Origin: Virgisporangium ochraceum
Lineage (GTDB): Bacteria; Actinomycetota; Actinomycetes; Mycobacteriales; Micromonosporaceae
Assembly (NCBI RefSeq): GCF_016863655.1
Contig: NZ_BOPH01000054.1
Location: forward strand, 1-64,000
DNA: 64,000 bases
Reading direction: 5' to 3'
Shown here in pieces: positions 25,046 to 34,512 of the stretch; positions within the stretch are counted from its first letter, which is position 1, and each line of letters opens with the position of its first letter. The notes under the pieces are model-generated. The model worked only from the letters and a program-made list of their open reading frames with translations, was not told where the DNA came from and searched no databases. The translations under genes and the position numbers were made by a program.

Positions 25046-26878
25046 TCAGCGGAACTTGTTCGACGAGTTGTGGCGGTTCTGGCCCGCGGGGCGCGCCCGC
25101 AGCGCCTGGCGCACCTCGTCCTCGTGGCGCCGGCTCTGCGTGGTGACGTCGCGCAGGGTCAGCACGTATCCGCGGACCATCCGGTCGTCACGCAGGTCGC
25201 GGCAGCTCACCTCGACGACCATCCGGCTGCCGTTAGACCGGCGCAGGTGCCACGTGTCGCGCACCCCGTCGGGACCGGTGGTGTCGCGGGCCTGCGCGAT
25301 CGTGAGCTCGATGCCCGCCAGCTCGTCACCGGTCACCAGGTCGCGGAGCTGGCCGGAGGGCGGCAGGGGCAGCCCGAGCTCGCGGCCCAGCGCGGGGCTC
25401 GCGTACCGGATGCGGTCGTCCTCGTCGACGACGAGCACCACGTCGTTGGTGTTCTGGATGACCGTCTGCAGGTACGTGTCGCTGTCGCGCCGGTTGATCG
25501 CGTCGGTGAGCCCGATGCGCTCCAGGGCCAGCCGGGCCTCGGCGGCGAGCACCTCCACCGCGTCCCGCGCGGCCGTGAGCACCCGCCGGTCGGCGGCGAT
25601 CGTGACGGCGCCGCCGACCGTCCCCGGGTCGACGGCGCCGCGGGGCCTGGGCAGGATCGGGCACTCCAGCGCGTCGTCGAAGCCGGCCAGCTCCTCCCGC
25701 GCAGCGGCGGGCAGGTCGGCGACCGGAACGATCCGGGTGGTCGCCTCCCGCACCGGCTCGCCGGCCAGGTAGACCTGGTGCGGCGCGTCCGGTGGCATGA
25801 TCCGACCGACCGCGACCCGCACCGCCGCGAACACCTCGGCCTGTGCGGTGGCCGCGACGAGCGCCCCGCTGGCCTGGCGCAACCCGCGCTCGCGCAGCAT
25901 CGACCGGCGGTGCGCGCCCGCCGCGTCGGCCAGCAGGGTGAACACCAGCACGTAGATCATCACGGAGACGATCGCGATCATCATGCCGTCGTGGACGCCG
26001 CCGGCGAGCGACTCCACCAGCAGGATCGCCGGCGGAACCCCGAGCGACACGGCGATCAGCACCATCCAGCGGCGGCTCATCGTCGGCGGCTGCACCGGCA
26101 TCGGGGTCGTGAGGTCGACCATCGACGGGTGCAGGGCCGCCGCGCCCCAGGCCGCGTAGAGCACCAGGTAACCGATGTTGGCCGGACCGTCCTGCCAGCT
26201 CCGGCCGTCGATCGTGGTGACCGCGTACGCCATGTCGCCGGCGATGCTGGCGAGCGCGCCGACGTTCAGCAGGATCACCGACCGGTTGCGCGGCATCGCC
26301 AGCGCGAGCCGCCCGGCGACGGCGACGAGCAGCAGGTCGCCGAGCAGGAACCCGGCGATCGCGTACTTCTCGGAGGCCGGCAACTGCCCGTCGCGCAGCA
26401 CCGGGCTCACCACCAGCACCCATACGAGCAGCCCACCGGCGCAGGTGGCCATCAGCGTGCCGACCAGCTTCGACCGGTCGCGCAGCACCACGCTGACCCG
26501 CGTGAGCCCGAGCACGCCGATCGTCACCAGCGGAACCATCAGCAGGTAGCTGGTGTCGGACAGGGTGAGGAAGACGCCGCCGGCCTGCCGGTCGAGCGCG
26601 TACAGGGCATCGCCGAGCGCGCCGAAGAAGATCGTGCCCGCCAGCAGGTACCAGGGCAGCGGCCGGGTGGGCCGGTGGCGGCGCACACCGACGATCACCC
26701 CGACGGCGCCGATCACGCCGATCAGCGGCCAGCCCACGGTGCCCCACTCGGGTATCAGGAGCAGGTGGGCGCCGACCACGACCATCGGGGTCACGTAAGC
26801 CGCAACGATCCTCCCAGGCACCGGCCCTCCGTCGGGCGTCAACACGAGCGTCGGGTGCCTGTCCGGTCTACCAACCAC
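25046..26878 (-). CDS. Membrane receptor with terminal PAS domain and no output domain
   Basis: The protein has 610 residues. About ten membrane helices (residues 25-330) form an MHYT/MASE-like sensory region. A GAF-like segment follows (about 340-465), then a PAS domain (ILVVDEDDRIRYASPALG-like segment near 490 to LRDVTTQSRRHEDEV near 590). In related actinobacterial proteins this arrangement leads into GGDEF and EAL domains. Here the protein stops about 20 residues after the PAS domain. Either it signals by protein contact or it has lost its output. An alternative GTG start at 26821 has a better GGAGGG site. The stop abuts that of the DUF305 gene. Confidence 0.7.
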   Translation of the reverse strand: MVGRPDRHPTLVLTPDGGPVPGRIVAAYVTPMVVVGAHLLLIPEWGTVGWPLIGVIGAVGVIVGVRRHRPTRPLPWYLLAGTIFFGALGDALYALDRQAGGVFLTLSDTSYLLMVPLVTIGVLGLTRVSVVLRDRSKLVGTLMATCAGGLLVWVLVVSPVLRDGQLPASEKYAIAGFLLGDLLLVAVAGRLALAMPRNRSVILLNVGALASIAGDMAYAVTTIDGRSWQDGPANIGYLVLYAAWGAAALHPSMVDLTTPMPVQPPTMSRRWMVLIAVSLGVPPAILLVESLAGGVHDGMMIAIVSVMIYVLVFTLLADAAGAHRRSMLRERGLRQASGALVAATAQAEVFAAVRVAVGRIMPPDAPHQVYLAGEPVREATTRIVPVADLPAAAREELAGFDDALECPILPRPRGAVDPGTVGGAVTIAADRRVLTAARDAVEVLAAEARLALERIGLTDAINRRDSDTYLQTVIQNTNDVVLVVDEDDRIRYASPALGRELGLPLPPSGQLRDLVTGDELAGIELTIAQARDTTGPDGVRDTWHLRRSNGSRMVVEVSCRDLRDDRMVRGYVLTLRDVTTQSRRHEDEVRQALRARPAGQNRHNSSNKFR

Positions 26879-26936
26879 ACACGTGGATGTCTATCACCCG
26901 CGCGGGCGGCCCGTCACTGCCGAATGCCGGGAAACC

Positions 26937-28463
26937 TCAGCGCGGACCCGCCGGGACCACCGCGGTTCCGCCGGTCGCGGGGGTGCACGGCGCGCCCTCG
27001 ACGGTGAACCGGGTCGGTGCGAGCGGCGGCGTCGGCGAGGTGCCGGTGAGCGCCAGCCGCGTCGTGCCGCCGGCCTCCAGCGGCTGGTCGACGTGCAGGA
27101 TCACGTCCGCGCCCTTCTGGTCGAAGCGCACGCCGGGCGCGTCGGTGATCCGCTGGCCCGCGGGCAGCGCGAACTCCAGCGACCACGAGTCGAGCCGCTG
27201 CCGGCCGGTGTTCGTGACCGCCACCTCCGCGGTGAACGCCCCTCCGGTGCCCGGGCTGGCCACGTACCGGGCGGCGCACCCGCCGGACGGCGTGGCCGCC
27301 GCTCCCGACGGTCTCTCCGCCGGGTCCGGCGCGACCACCGCGCCCAGCCCGACGCCGGCGAGCGCGACGGCCGCCGCGAGCCCGGCGCCGGCGACCACCC
27401 GCCGCACGCTGAACCGCCCGATCGAGATGCGCTGGGACAGGTAGCCGTTCACCAGCCGGCGCCGGCCGAGGCGCGGGAGCCGGGGCCGCACCGGCTGCGT
27501 CATGTCCGTGGTGGCGTCCCCGGCCGCCGACCGGGCGGCGGCAGCGCGGGAAGCGGCCCGGTCGGCGGCGGTCGAGCGGGAAGCGGCCCGGTCGGCGGCC
27601 GGCGCCCGGGCCGGCGCCGTCGACAGGTCGCCGCCGACCGCCGGCAGCGTGACCGGCAGCCCGGCCGCCTCGGCGAGCACGACGGCCGCGTACAGCGAGG
27701 ACGGCCGCTCGTCGGGGTCCTTGCTGAGGCACTGCTCGCACAGTTCGACCACGTCGGCCGGCAGGCCGGTGACCTTCGGCAGCGGCCGCGGCGGCAGTTC
27801 CCGGTGCGCGTTGACCAGGTCGGTGGCGGTGTAGGCAGGCCACGGCAGGGTGCCGGTCAGGCACTGGTAGAGCAGGATGCCCAGCGCGTACACGTCCGTC
27901 GCCGGCGCCGCCGGACGCCCGGCGAAGCGCTCCGGCGCGACGTAGGCCGGGGTGCCGAGCAGCTCGTCGCCGTGGTCGTCGAGCTCGCCCACGGCGGCCG
28001 CGATGCCGAAGTCGACCACCTTGACCCCGGTGCGGGCGAGCATGATGTTGCCCGGCTTGATGTCGCGGTGCACCACGCCGCACGCGTGGGCGGCGGCCAG
28101 CGCCGCGGCCACCTCCGCGGCGATGCCGACGGCGGTGCGCCAGTGCATCTTGTCGCTCTGCTGACGCACGGCGAGCGTGTCGCCGTGCACGAGCTCCATG
28201 ACGATGTACGGCACCTTGCCCCGGCGACCGTGCCGCGACTCGCCGAAGTCGTACACGCCGGCGACGTTCGGGTGGGCGAGCCGGGCGGCGACCCGGGCCT
28301 CGGCCTTGATGCGCTCGCGGGCCGCCCGGTCGCTGAAGCTGGGCCCGAGCAGCTTGACCGCCACCTGGCGGCCGAGTACGAGGTCCTGTGCACGCCAGAC
28401 GACGGCCATGCCGCCGGTACCCAGCTCGGTGTCGAGCCGGTACCGCCTGCCCAGCGTGCGCAC
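26937..28463 (-). CDS. Transmembrane Ser/Thr protein kinase with extracellular CBM2-like domain
   Basis: The protein has 508 residues. The kinase domain occupies residues 8-265: glycine loop LGTGGMAVVW, Lys in VAVKLL, HRDIKPGNIM catalytic loop, DFGIA magnesium loop and GTPAYVAPE activation segment, all intact. A basic Ala-rich linker follows. One membrane helix lies near 355-378. The outer part (about 395-500) resembles a family 2 carbohydrate-binding module (CAARYVAS, then FTAEVAVTNTGRQRLDSWSL), with paired Cys. PASTA repeats, the usual wall sensors, are absent. A cell-surface polysaccharide sensor is a reasonable inference. The start is GTG at 28463. Confidence 0.88.
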   Translation of the reverse strand: MRTLGRRYRLDTELGTGGMAVVWRAQDLVLGRQVAVKLLGPSFSDRAARERIKAEARVAARLAHPNVAGVYDFGESRHGRRGKVPYIVMELVHGDTLAVRQQSDKMHWRTAVGIAAEVAAALAAAHACGVVHRDIKPGNIMLARTGVKVVDFGIAAAVGELDDHGDELLGTPAYVAPERFAGRPAAPATDVYALGILLYQCLTGTLPWPAYTATDLVNAHRELPPRPLPKVTGLPADVVELCEQCLSKDPDERPSSLYAAVVLAEAAGLPVTLPAVGGDLSTAPARAPAADRAASRSTAADRAASRAAAARSAAGDATTDMTQPVRPRLPRLGRRRLVNGYLSQRISIGRFSVRRVVAGAGLAAAVALAGVGLGAVVAPDPAERPSGAAATPSGGCAARYVASPGTGGAFTAEVAVTNTGRQRLDSWSLEFALPAGQRITDAPGVRFDQKGADVILHVDQPLEAGGTTRLALTGTSPTPPLAPTRFTVEGAPCTPATGGTAVVPAGPR

Positions 28464-28560
28464 CGTACCCCCCAGCCGAGCCGCTGTCCCCGGACCGATG
28501 ATCGCCTACCCAGGGCCCTCCGGAGCGAAACTCGGCCTCCGCTGCTGCCGGAACTGAGAC

Positions 28561-29997
28561 TTAGCCGCGGGTCGATCCGAGGCCGAGGAAGACGGCCAGA
28601 CCGAGCGCCGACCGGGGTGAGTACGCCTGTCGCCACAGCCCTCCGTGCGCGGCCGCGTACGCCTCGTCGCGCCACGGATGATCATGACTCTTCGGCGCGA
28701 CCCGGAGGTCGTGCACCAGCAGCGCGGCCATCAGGGTGTTGCTGGTGGCCGGCTCGAAGATCTCGATGCCGAACCGGTGGGCACCGGAGTACGCCGCGGC
28801 GAGCGCCCGGTTGCGCACCACGCTGCGGGTCCGGGTCGCGGGCGCGACGTTCAGCGACACGGTGGTCCCCTCGGCCCGCGCCAGGGCGGCCCGCCACCGC
28901 TGCAGGCGCTTGGCCAGCGCGTAGTTCGGCCCCTGCTGCGGCACCAGCGCGTCGTGCACGCCGGGGTCGGCGCCCGGTGGGTAGTTGCGGCTGAGCAACC
29001 GGCCACCGCTCAGGAACCGCACCGGCCGCCGCAGCCACGTCCTGTCCCGGAAGCGCCGGTCGGCCTCGGCCACCGCCTCGGCCGGCACGGCGAACACATC
29101 GGTCGGCGTCGCGAGGAAGGCCAGCGCCGTCTCGGGTCGCGCCTGGATGAGGGACCGCGTGAGCGCGTCCACCGCCATCGACACCCTCAGGTTGGTGGCG
29201 CCGTCGGCGTACACGTAGTTGCCGAGGACGAGGTCGCCCTCGATCGCCGTGAGCCAGGCCGTCACGCGGGGCAGGTCGTGGATGATGTCGGCGCCGGCGC
29301 CCTGCGCGAGGTCCTTCGTGTCCCTGTTCCTGTCGGCGGAGTGGACCGGCACCGTGAGCGTCCCGGCGTGGCGGGCCGCGACGCCGAGCACCCGTTCCCA
29401 GACCGCCGGCCGCGGCAGGTCGACGGCGACCACGTCGGCGCCCCACCGCAGCAGCGAGATCAGCGGACCCATCTCGGCGCCGGCGCCGAGCACGACCATC
29501 CGCTTGTCGGAGAGGTCGAGCCAGTCCGGGTTCGCCATCACCGCCCGCACGGCCTCCGCGAACGACGGCTCGACGATGCCGGCGTCGATCCAGCGGTCGA
29601 GCTGGCGGTGCAGGTCGTCGCCGGTGAGGCGGTTGCCGCGGTAGGGGACGACGAGGTCGCGCTGCGCCTCGCCGGCGCCCTCCACCGTGCGGGTGCCGAG
29701 GTCGTCGCCGTCGTGGGAGGCGTCGCCGATGGGCCCGCCGTCGTAGGTCATCTGCCGGTACAGGGAGTCGAGGCCGTTGCGGGCGATCGTCAGGGCGGCC
29801 TCGCGGCTGTCGAGCCCGGCCTCGACGAGCCGGCGGAAGTGCAGGATGTACGCCTGCCGCCAGCTGGTCTCCGACAGCGCCCCGCGCGCCCCGACCGGGT
29901 CGACCTCCCGCAACGCGTCGGCCACCACCGTGCGGCCGAGCGCGCTGGTGCTCCTCTTGCCGTCGCTGTTCTCGGGAACCTGCACGCCGCTGTTCAC
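28561..29997 (-). CDS. Conserved protein of unknown function with a Rossmann-like segment
   Basis: The protein has 478 residues and is probably cytoplasmic. The central part reads KRMVVLGAGAEMGPLISLLR, then DVVAVDLPR, a nucleotide-binding glycine loop followed by an acidic residue, as in NAD(P)- or SAM-binding folds. An N-terminal segment of about 100 helical residues precedes it (SETSWRQAYILHFRRLVEAG). I cannot place it in a named family. The GTG at 29997 has GGAGGAG at good spacing and overlaps the stop of the upstream serine hydrolase (GTGA), so the two are co-translated. Long frames further upstream run antisense and are artefacts. Confidence 0.6.
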   Translation of the reverse strand: MNSGVQVPENSDGKRSTSALGRTVVADALREVDPVGARGALSETSWRQAYILHFRRLVEAGLDSREAALTIARNGLDSLYRQMTYDGGPIGDASHDGDDLGTRTVEGAGEAQRDLVVPYRGNRLTGDDLHRQLDRWIDAGIVEPSFAEAVRAVMANPDWLDLSDKRMVVLGAGAEMGPLISLLRWGADVVAVDLPRPAVWERVLGVAARHAGTLTVPVHSADRNRDTKDLAQGAGADIIHDLPRVTAWLTAIEGDLVLGNYVYADGATNLRVSMAVDALTRSLIQARPETALAFLATPTDVFAVPAEAVAEADRRFRDRTWLRRPVRFLSGGRLLSRNYPPGADPGVHDALVPQQGPNYALAKRLQRWRAALARAEGTTVSLNVAPATRTRSVVRNRALAAAYSGAHRFGIEIFEPATSNTLMAALLVHDLRVAPKSHDHPWRDEAYAAAHGGLWRQAYSPRSALGLAVFLGLGSTRG

Positions 29998-30998
29998 AGG
30001 CACTCCTCCAGAGCCTCGATCAGGCGCTCGGACCGGTCGAACCCGCCCAGGCTGCGGGTGACATACGCGTACGCGTACCCCTTCGCGGGGTCGGCGAACG
30101 CGTCGCAGCCGCCGATGCCGCCCATGCCGAACTCCCCGGTCTCCTCGACCTGCACCCCGAGCCCCCAGTTGACGTGGCGCCGGAGCAGCAGGTCCTCGCC
30201 GCGGGCGTGGATCTCCTGCTCCGGCAGCGCCGCGTAGAACCGGGCCAGGGCGAGCGCCGTCGTGTGCAGGTTGACGGCCGGCACCTGCGCTTCCCGCCAG
30301 GTCGGCGAGTTGAGGACGTCGAGCGCCAGCCATCCGGGCGGGTTGTCGAGCACGCGCCGCCGGTAGTCGTCGGTTCCGATGGTCTGCGCCGGCCAGTCGG
30401 GGTGGGCGTACTCCAGCTCCGCGGTGCGGGCCTGCTCCCCGTCGGTCTCCCCCAGCGCGAAGCCCGTGTACTCCGCGCGGAGGTACTCGCCGGGCATCCG
30501 GCCGTCGACCCGACGGATCAGCTCGCCGACGAGGTGGCCGTACGTCATCGCGTGCTCGGCGACGGCGGTGCCGGCCGGGAACTCCGGCTCGGCGGCGGCG
30601 AGCATCGCGCACAGCCCGTGCCAGTCGGTCGGGTCCTTCACCTGCTCGGGGAACGCGGGCAGGCCGGCGGTGTGGGCGAGCACGTGCCGCACGGTGGTCT
30701 CCGCCTTGCCGTTGGCGGCGAACTCGGGCCAGTACGCCGCGACCGGGTCGTCGAACCGGCCCTCCAGGAGCCGCACGAGGCCGGCGGCGACCACGGCCTT
30801 GCCCACCGAGAAGACGTGCACCAGCGTGCCGGGCGTCCAGGGCTCGGTGCGGGCGGCGTCGCGCCAGCCGCCGTACAGGTCGACGACGACCTCGCCGGCG
30901 TGCACCACCGCGAGCGCGTTTCCCGGGTCGCCGAGCGCCTCGAAGGCGTCGCGCACCCCGGCGAACCGCGGGTCCGCGGACCCACCCACAGGTACCAT
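29994..30998 (-). CDS. Beta-lactamase-family serine hydrolase (class C/EstB-like)
   Basis: The protein has 334 residues and no signal peptide, so it is an intracellular esterase-like member. The nucleophile motif is SVGK near residue 69 (SxxK), the second motif YGH near 153 (YxN position), and a Gly-rich GGIGG near 297 stands for the third. Such proteins hydrolyse esters, small amides or D-amino-acid peptides. The ATG at 30998 lies 48 bp from the divergent TRAP permease gene. It forms a two-gene unit with the unrecognised Rossmann-like protein. Confidence 0.85.
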   Translation of the reverse strand: MVPVGGSADPRFAGVRDAFEALGDPGNALAVVHAGEVVVDLYGGWRDAARTEPWTPGTLVHVFSVGKAVVAAGLVRLLEGRFDDPVAAYWPEFAANGKAETTVRHVLAHTAGLPAFPEQVKDPTDWHGLCAMLAAAEPEFPAGTAVAEHAMTYGHLVGELIRRVDGRMPGEYLRAEYTGFALGETDGEQARTAELEYAHPDWPAQTIGTDDYRRRVLDNPPGWLALDVLNSPTWREAQVPAVNLHTTALALARFYAALPEQEIHARGEDLLLRRHVNWGLGVQVEETGEFGMGGIGGCDAFADPAKGYAYAYVTRSLGGFDRSERLIEALEECL

Positions 30999-31046
30999 TC
31001 CGGCAGCCTACGTGCACCGGCACCCACCGGCCGTTAGCGTGAGATC

Positions 31047-33119
31047 ATGCATGGACCGGCGCCGATCGACGAGGCGTCCCACCCCAAGGTCTCCCTGGTC
31101 AAGAGGACCGACGAGGTACCAGTCGCCAACGACGAGGAGAAGCCCCACCGCCGGCTCACCGGCCGCACCCGGCTGCTGGTCGACGTCGTCGCGGTCGGTG
31201 TGGCGCTGCTGGCCCTGTGGCAGACGTTCCGGCCGCTGAGCCAGGGCAGCCAGTACTACCTGATCATCTTCCTCGCGGTCACGTTGCCGTTGATCTTCCT
31301 GCTGTACCGGTCGGGCCTTCCGCAGCGGGACCCGGACCGCCCGTCGCCCCTCGACTGGGTCCTCGCCGCGCTCGCGCTGGTGACCTGCCTCTACCCCGTG
31401 CTGCCGTGGGGCGGCGGGTACAACGGCTTCCTCGACCGGCAGGGCGAACTGGCCCTGACCGACACCGTGATGGGCACGGTCCTCCTCCTGCTGATCCTGG
31501 AGGCGACCCGCCGCACCACCGGCTGGATCCTGCCGCTGGTCTGCCTGGTCTTCCTCGCGTACGGCTACTACGGCGGCTACATCCCGCAGAGCTGGGAGAT
31601 CGCGCACGCCGGCCTGAACTTCGACGAGATCGTCGACGCGCTCTACAACTCGCCGAGCGGCTTCTACGGCACCCCGCTCGACGTGGCGGCCACGTACATC
31701 GTGCTGTTCACGATCTACGGCGCGGCGCTCGAACTGGCCGGCGCCGGCAAGTTCTTCGTCGACCTGTCGGTGGCGGCGTTCCGCCGGTCGGGCAGCGCGC
31801 CGGGGCGCACCGCGGTGGCGGCCGGTTTCCTGCTCGGCACCGTGTCGGGGTCCGGCGCCGCGACGACCGTGAGCGTCGGCGCGGTCACCTGGCCGATCCT
31901 GCGCCGGGCCGGCTACCCGCCCGAGCGGGCCGGCGGCATGCTGGCCGCGGCCGGGGTCGGCGCGATCCTGTCGCCGCCGACGCTGGGTGCCGCGGCGTTC
32001 ATCATCGCCGAGTACCTGGGCGTGTCGTACCTGCGGGTCCTGGGCTGGGCGGTGATCCCGACGATCCTCTACTACTTGGGCATCCTGCTGGCCGTCGAGA
32101 TCGACGCCCGCCGGTCGTCCGCCCGGGCGGTGGAGGTGCGCACCCCCTCGGTGTGGCGGCTGCTGGCGCGGTTCGGGTACCACTTCGGGTCGCTGATCTT
32201 CATCGTGGTGCTGCTGGCGCTCGACGTCCCGGCGACGACCGCGGTCGTGTACGCCACGCTGCTGGCCCTGGCCGGTTGGGTGGTGGAACTGCTGATCCAG
32301 CGGACGGCCGTACGCACGGCCCTGCGCGACCTGTGGCTTGCCCTGGCCCTCGGCGTGCGCGGCGTGCTGCCGGTCGTGGCGGTGTGCGCCGCCGCCGGGG
32401 TGATCGCCGCGACCACCACCAAGACCGGCCTGGGCCCGCAGGCCGCCTCGCTGCTGGTGCGCGCCGCCGAGTCCCTCGCCACGAACGAGACGCTCGTGCT
32501 GCTGTTCACGGCGGTCTTCGCGGCGGTCGCGCTGACCCTGCTGGGCCTGGCGGTACCGGTGACCGCGTCGTTCATCATCGGCTGGGTCATCATCGGACCG
32601 GCCCTGATCGACCTCGGGGTGCCCGATCCGGCCGTGGCCATGTTCGTCTTCTACTTCGCGGTGCTCTCCGAGGCCACTCCGCCGACGGCGCTGGCCTCGG
32701 TGGCCGCGGCCGCCGTGACCGGTGGCCGCATCGTGCCGACGATGTGGCAGACCCTGCGCTACGCGCTGCCCGCGTACCTGGTTCCGCTGGCCTTCGTCGC
32801 CGCGCCGACGGGTGCCGCCCTGATCGGCACCGGATCGGTGGGCGAGATCGCGTACGCCCTCGCCGCGGCGGCCGCCGCCGTGGTCGCGCTGGCGACCGCC
32901 GCCGGCGGGTGGGCGCTGGGCGTCGGGCCGGCCGGGACGCCGGTGCGCGTGCTCGCCGCTCTCGCCGGCTGCGCCCTCCTGTGGATCACCCCGGTGGCGA
33001 CGCTGATCGGCGCGGCACTCCTGGCGGTGGCCCTGGTAGTGGCGTTCGCACTACGCCCTCCCACCGCAGACCCCCACCCGCCTCCCCGGCGAGCGCCCGC
33101 TGACACCCCGCACCACTGA
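31047..33119 (+). CDS. Fused TRAP transporter permease (TAXI type, DctQ-DctM fusion)
   Basis: The protein has 690 residues and about 16 hydrophobic segments. The first four to five resemble the small DctQ subunit, and the rest carry the DctM-like repeats GTVSGSGAATTVSVGAVTWP and GVGAILSPPTLGAAAFIIAEYLG typical of the 4TM/12TM fused permeases of TAXI-TRAP systems. These import organic acids or related solutes with a sodium or proton gradient and need a periplasmic (here lipoprotein) TAXI binding protein. None is encoded nearby, so it must lie elsewhere or be missing. A Pro-rich tail ends the protein. Confidence 0.85.
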   Translation: MHGPAPIDEASHPKVSLVKRTDEVPVANDEEKPHRRLTGRTRLLVDVVAVGVALLALWQTFRPLSQGSQYYLIIFLAVTLPLIFLLYRSGLPQRDPDRPSPLDWVLAALALVTCLYPVLPWGGGYNGFLDRQGELALTDTVMGTVLLLLILEATRRTTGWILPLVCLVFLAYGYYGGYIPQSWEIAHAGLNFDEIVDALYNSPSGFYGTPLDVAATYIVLFTIYGAALELAGAGKFFVDLSVAAFRRSGSAPGRTAVAAGFLLGTVSGSGAATTVSVGAVTWPILRRAGYPPERAGGMLAAAGVGAILSPPTLGAAAFIIAEYLGVSYLRVLGWAVIPTILYYLGILLAVEIDARRSSARAVEVRTPSVWRLLARFGYHFGSLIFIVVLLALDVPATTAVVYATLLALAGWVVELLIQRTAVRTALRDLWLALALGVRGVLPVVAVCAAAGVIAATTTKTGLGPQAASLLVRAAESLATNETLVLLFTAVFAAVALTLLGLAVPVTASFIIGWVIIGPALIDLGVPDPAVAMFVFYFAVLSEATPPTALASVAAAAVTGGRIVPTMWQTLRYALPAYLVPLAFVAAPTGAALIGTGSVGEIAYALAAAAAAVVALATAAGGWALGVGPAGTPVRVLAALAGCALLWITPVATLIGAALLAVALVVAFALRPPTADPHPPPRRAPADTPHH

Positions 33120-33133
33120 CGCCCTTCACCCCC

Positions 33134-33209
33134 GTCGATCTTGCAGTTGTGGCCCCCCATAAACCGCCTCGAAACGCCCCAAAAAGGCGGCCACAACTGC
33201 AAGATCGAC
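33134..33209. repeat. Inverted repeat with the dispersed GTCGATCTTGCAGTTGTGGCC-type core
   Basis: Arms 33134-33154 and 33189-33209 are perfect 21-bp inverted copies. A second, inner hairpin (CCGCCT at 33165-33170 with AGGCGG at 33185-33190) lies in the loop. A single near-identical arm recurs at 46059. It lies 14 bp after the TRAP permease stop and could terminate transcription as well as being a member of a repeat family. Confidence 0.75.
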
Positions 33210-33316
33210 GCGGAACGCGCCGGACGACGCGGCGCGCCGGCCGCACCTCAGCCACGCGCCGCACCGCCTCTTCCACGCGCATCGCCGCACGTGGCCGAAG
33301 AGGGTGTATGAGTTCG

Positions 33317-33331
33317 TGCATTCTCAGTGCA
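33317..33331. promoter_or_regulatory. Candidate operator upstream of the acyl-CoA dehydrogenase gene
   Basis: TGCATTCTCAGTGCA is an imperfect palindrome followed by the A+T-rich AATAATTAG, just ahead of the GTG at 33343. TetR proteins bind such sites, and a TetR gene overlaps the far end of this gene. Confidence 0.35.
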
Positions 33332-33342
33332 ATAATTAGCCC

Positions 33343-34512
33343 GTGGACTTTTCACTCAGCGACGAGCAGCGGGCCATCCGCGACACGGTGCGCACCTTCG
33401 TGACCAAAGAGGTCGTTCCTCTGGAGGCCGAGGTGCTGCGGCGCGAGCGCCGGGGCGAGCCCGGCATCACGCGCGACGAGTACGTCGCACTGCAGCAGAA
33501 GGCGAAGAGCTTCGGGTTCTGGGGCATCGGCACGCCCGAGGAGTACGGCGGGATGGCGCTGCCGGCGGTCACGCAGTCCCTGATCTGGACCGAGCTCGGA
33601 CGCACGTTCGTCCCGTTCCGGTTCGGCGGCGAGGCCGACAACATCCTGTACTTCGCCGACGAGCAGCAGAAGCGGGAGTACCTGCTCCCGACGATCAACG
33701 GCGACCGCATCTCGTGCTTCGCGATCACCGAGCCGGGCGCGGGCAGCGACCCGAGCAGCATCCGCACGTCGGCGACGCGGGACGGCGACGACTGGATCAT
33801 CAACGGCGAGAAGACGTTCATCACCCAGGGCAACGAGGCCGACTTCGCGATCGTCATCGCGGTCACCGACCGGGAGAAGGGCGCCCACAAGGGCTCCACG
33901 GCGTTCCTCGTCGACCGGAGCATGGGCTGGACGTCGGAGTTCATCGCCACGATGGGCGAGGGCGGACCGGCGAGCCTGGTGTTCGACAACGTCCGCGTCC
34001 CGAACAGCAACGTCCTCGGCGAGCCCGGCCAGGGCTTCGAGCTGGCGATGAGGTGGATCGGCCGCGGCCGCTACATCATCCCGTCGCACGCGCTCGGCAT
34101 CGCTGAGCGGGCGCTGCAGATGGCCATCGACCACGCCCGCAACCGGGTGACGTTCGGCCGTCCCATCGCCGAGCGCCAGGCGATCCAGTGGATGATCGCC
34201 GACTCCGAGGTGCAGCTGGAGAGCGCCCGGTGGCTGGTGCTGCACGCCGCCTGGACGGTCGACCAGGACAGGGACGCCCGGCACGCGTCGAGCATCGCCA
34301 AGCTGTGGGGCGCGCGGATGGCCAACGACGTGGTCGACCGGGTCATGCAGATCCACGGCGGCATGGGCTACACCCGGGAGCTGCCGATCGAGCGGTGGTA
34401 CCGGCAGGTGCGGCTGCTGCGCATCTACGAGGGCAGCGACGAGATGCAGCGCCTGATCATCTCCCGTGACCTGCTCCGCGGCTTCACGACGATCGGCGGC
34501 CATCTGGGCTGA
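33343..34512 (+). CDS. Acyl-CoA dehydrogenase
   Basis: The protein has 389 residues, the normal subunit length. It shows FAD-binding AITEPGAGSDPSSI and FITQGNEADFAIV segments, the helical C-terminal domain RVTFGRPIAERQAIQWMIAD, QIHGGMGYTRELPIE, and IYEGSDEMQ, whose Glu is the catalytic base. It introduces the first double bond of beta-oxidation or acts on a branched or unusual acyl-CoA. No other oxidation genes flank it. The short leader (GTG just after an A+T-rich stretch) suggests a leaderless or very short transcript. It overlaps the convergent TetR gene by 29 bp. Confidence 0.92.
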   Translation: MDFSLSDEQRAIRDTVRTFVTKEVVPLEAEVLRRERRGEPGITRDEYVALQQKAKSFGFWGIGTPEEYGGMALPAVTQSLIWTELGRTFVPFRFGGEADNILYFADEQQKREYLLPTINGDRISCFAITEPGAGSDPSSIRTSATRDGDDWIINGEKTFITQGNEADFAIVIAVTDREKGAHKGSTAFLVDRSMGWTSEFIATMGEGGPASLVFDNVRVPNSNVLGEPGQGFELAMRWIGRGRYIIPSHALGIAERALQMAIDHARNRVTFGRPIAERQAIQWMIADSEVQLESARWLVLHAAWTVDQDRDARHASSIAKLWGARMANDVVDRVMQIHGGMGYTRELPIERWYRQVRLLRIYEGSDEMQRLIISRDLLRGFTTIGGHLG

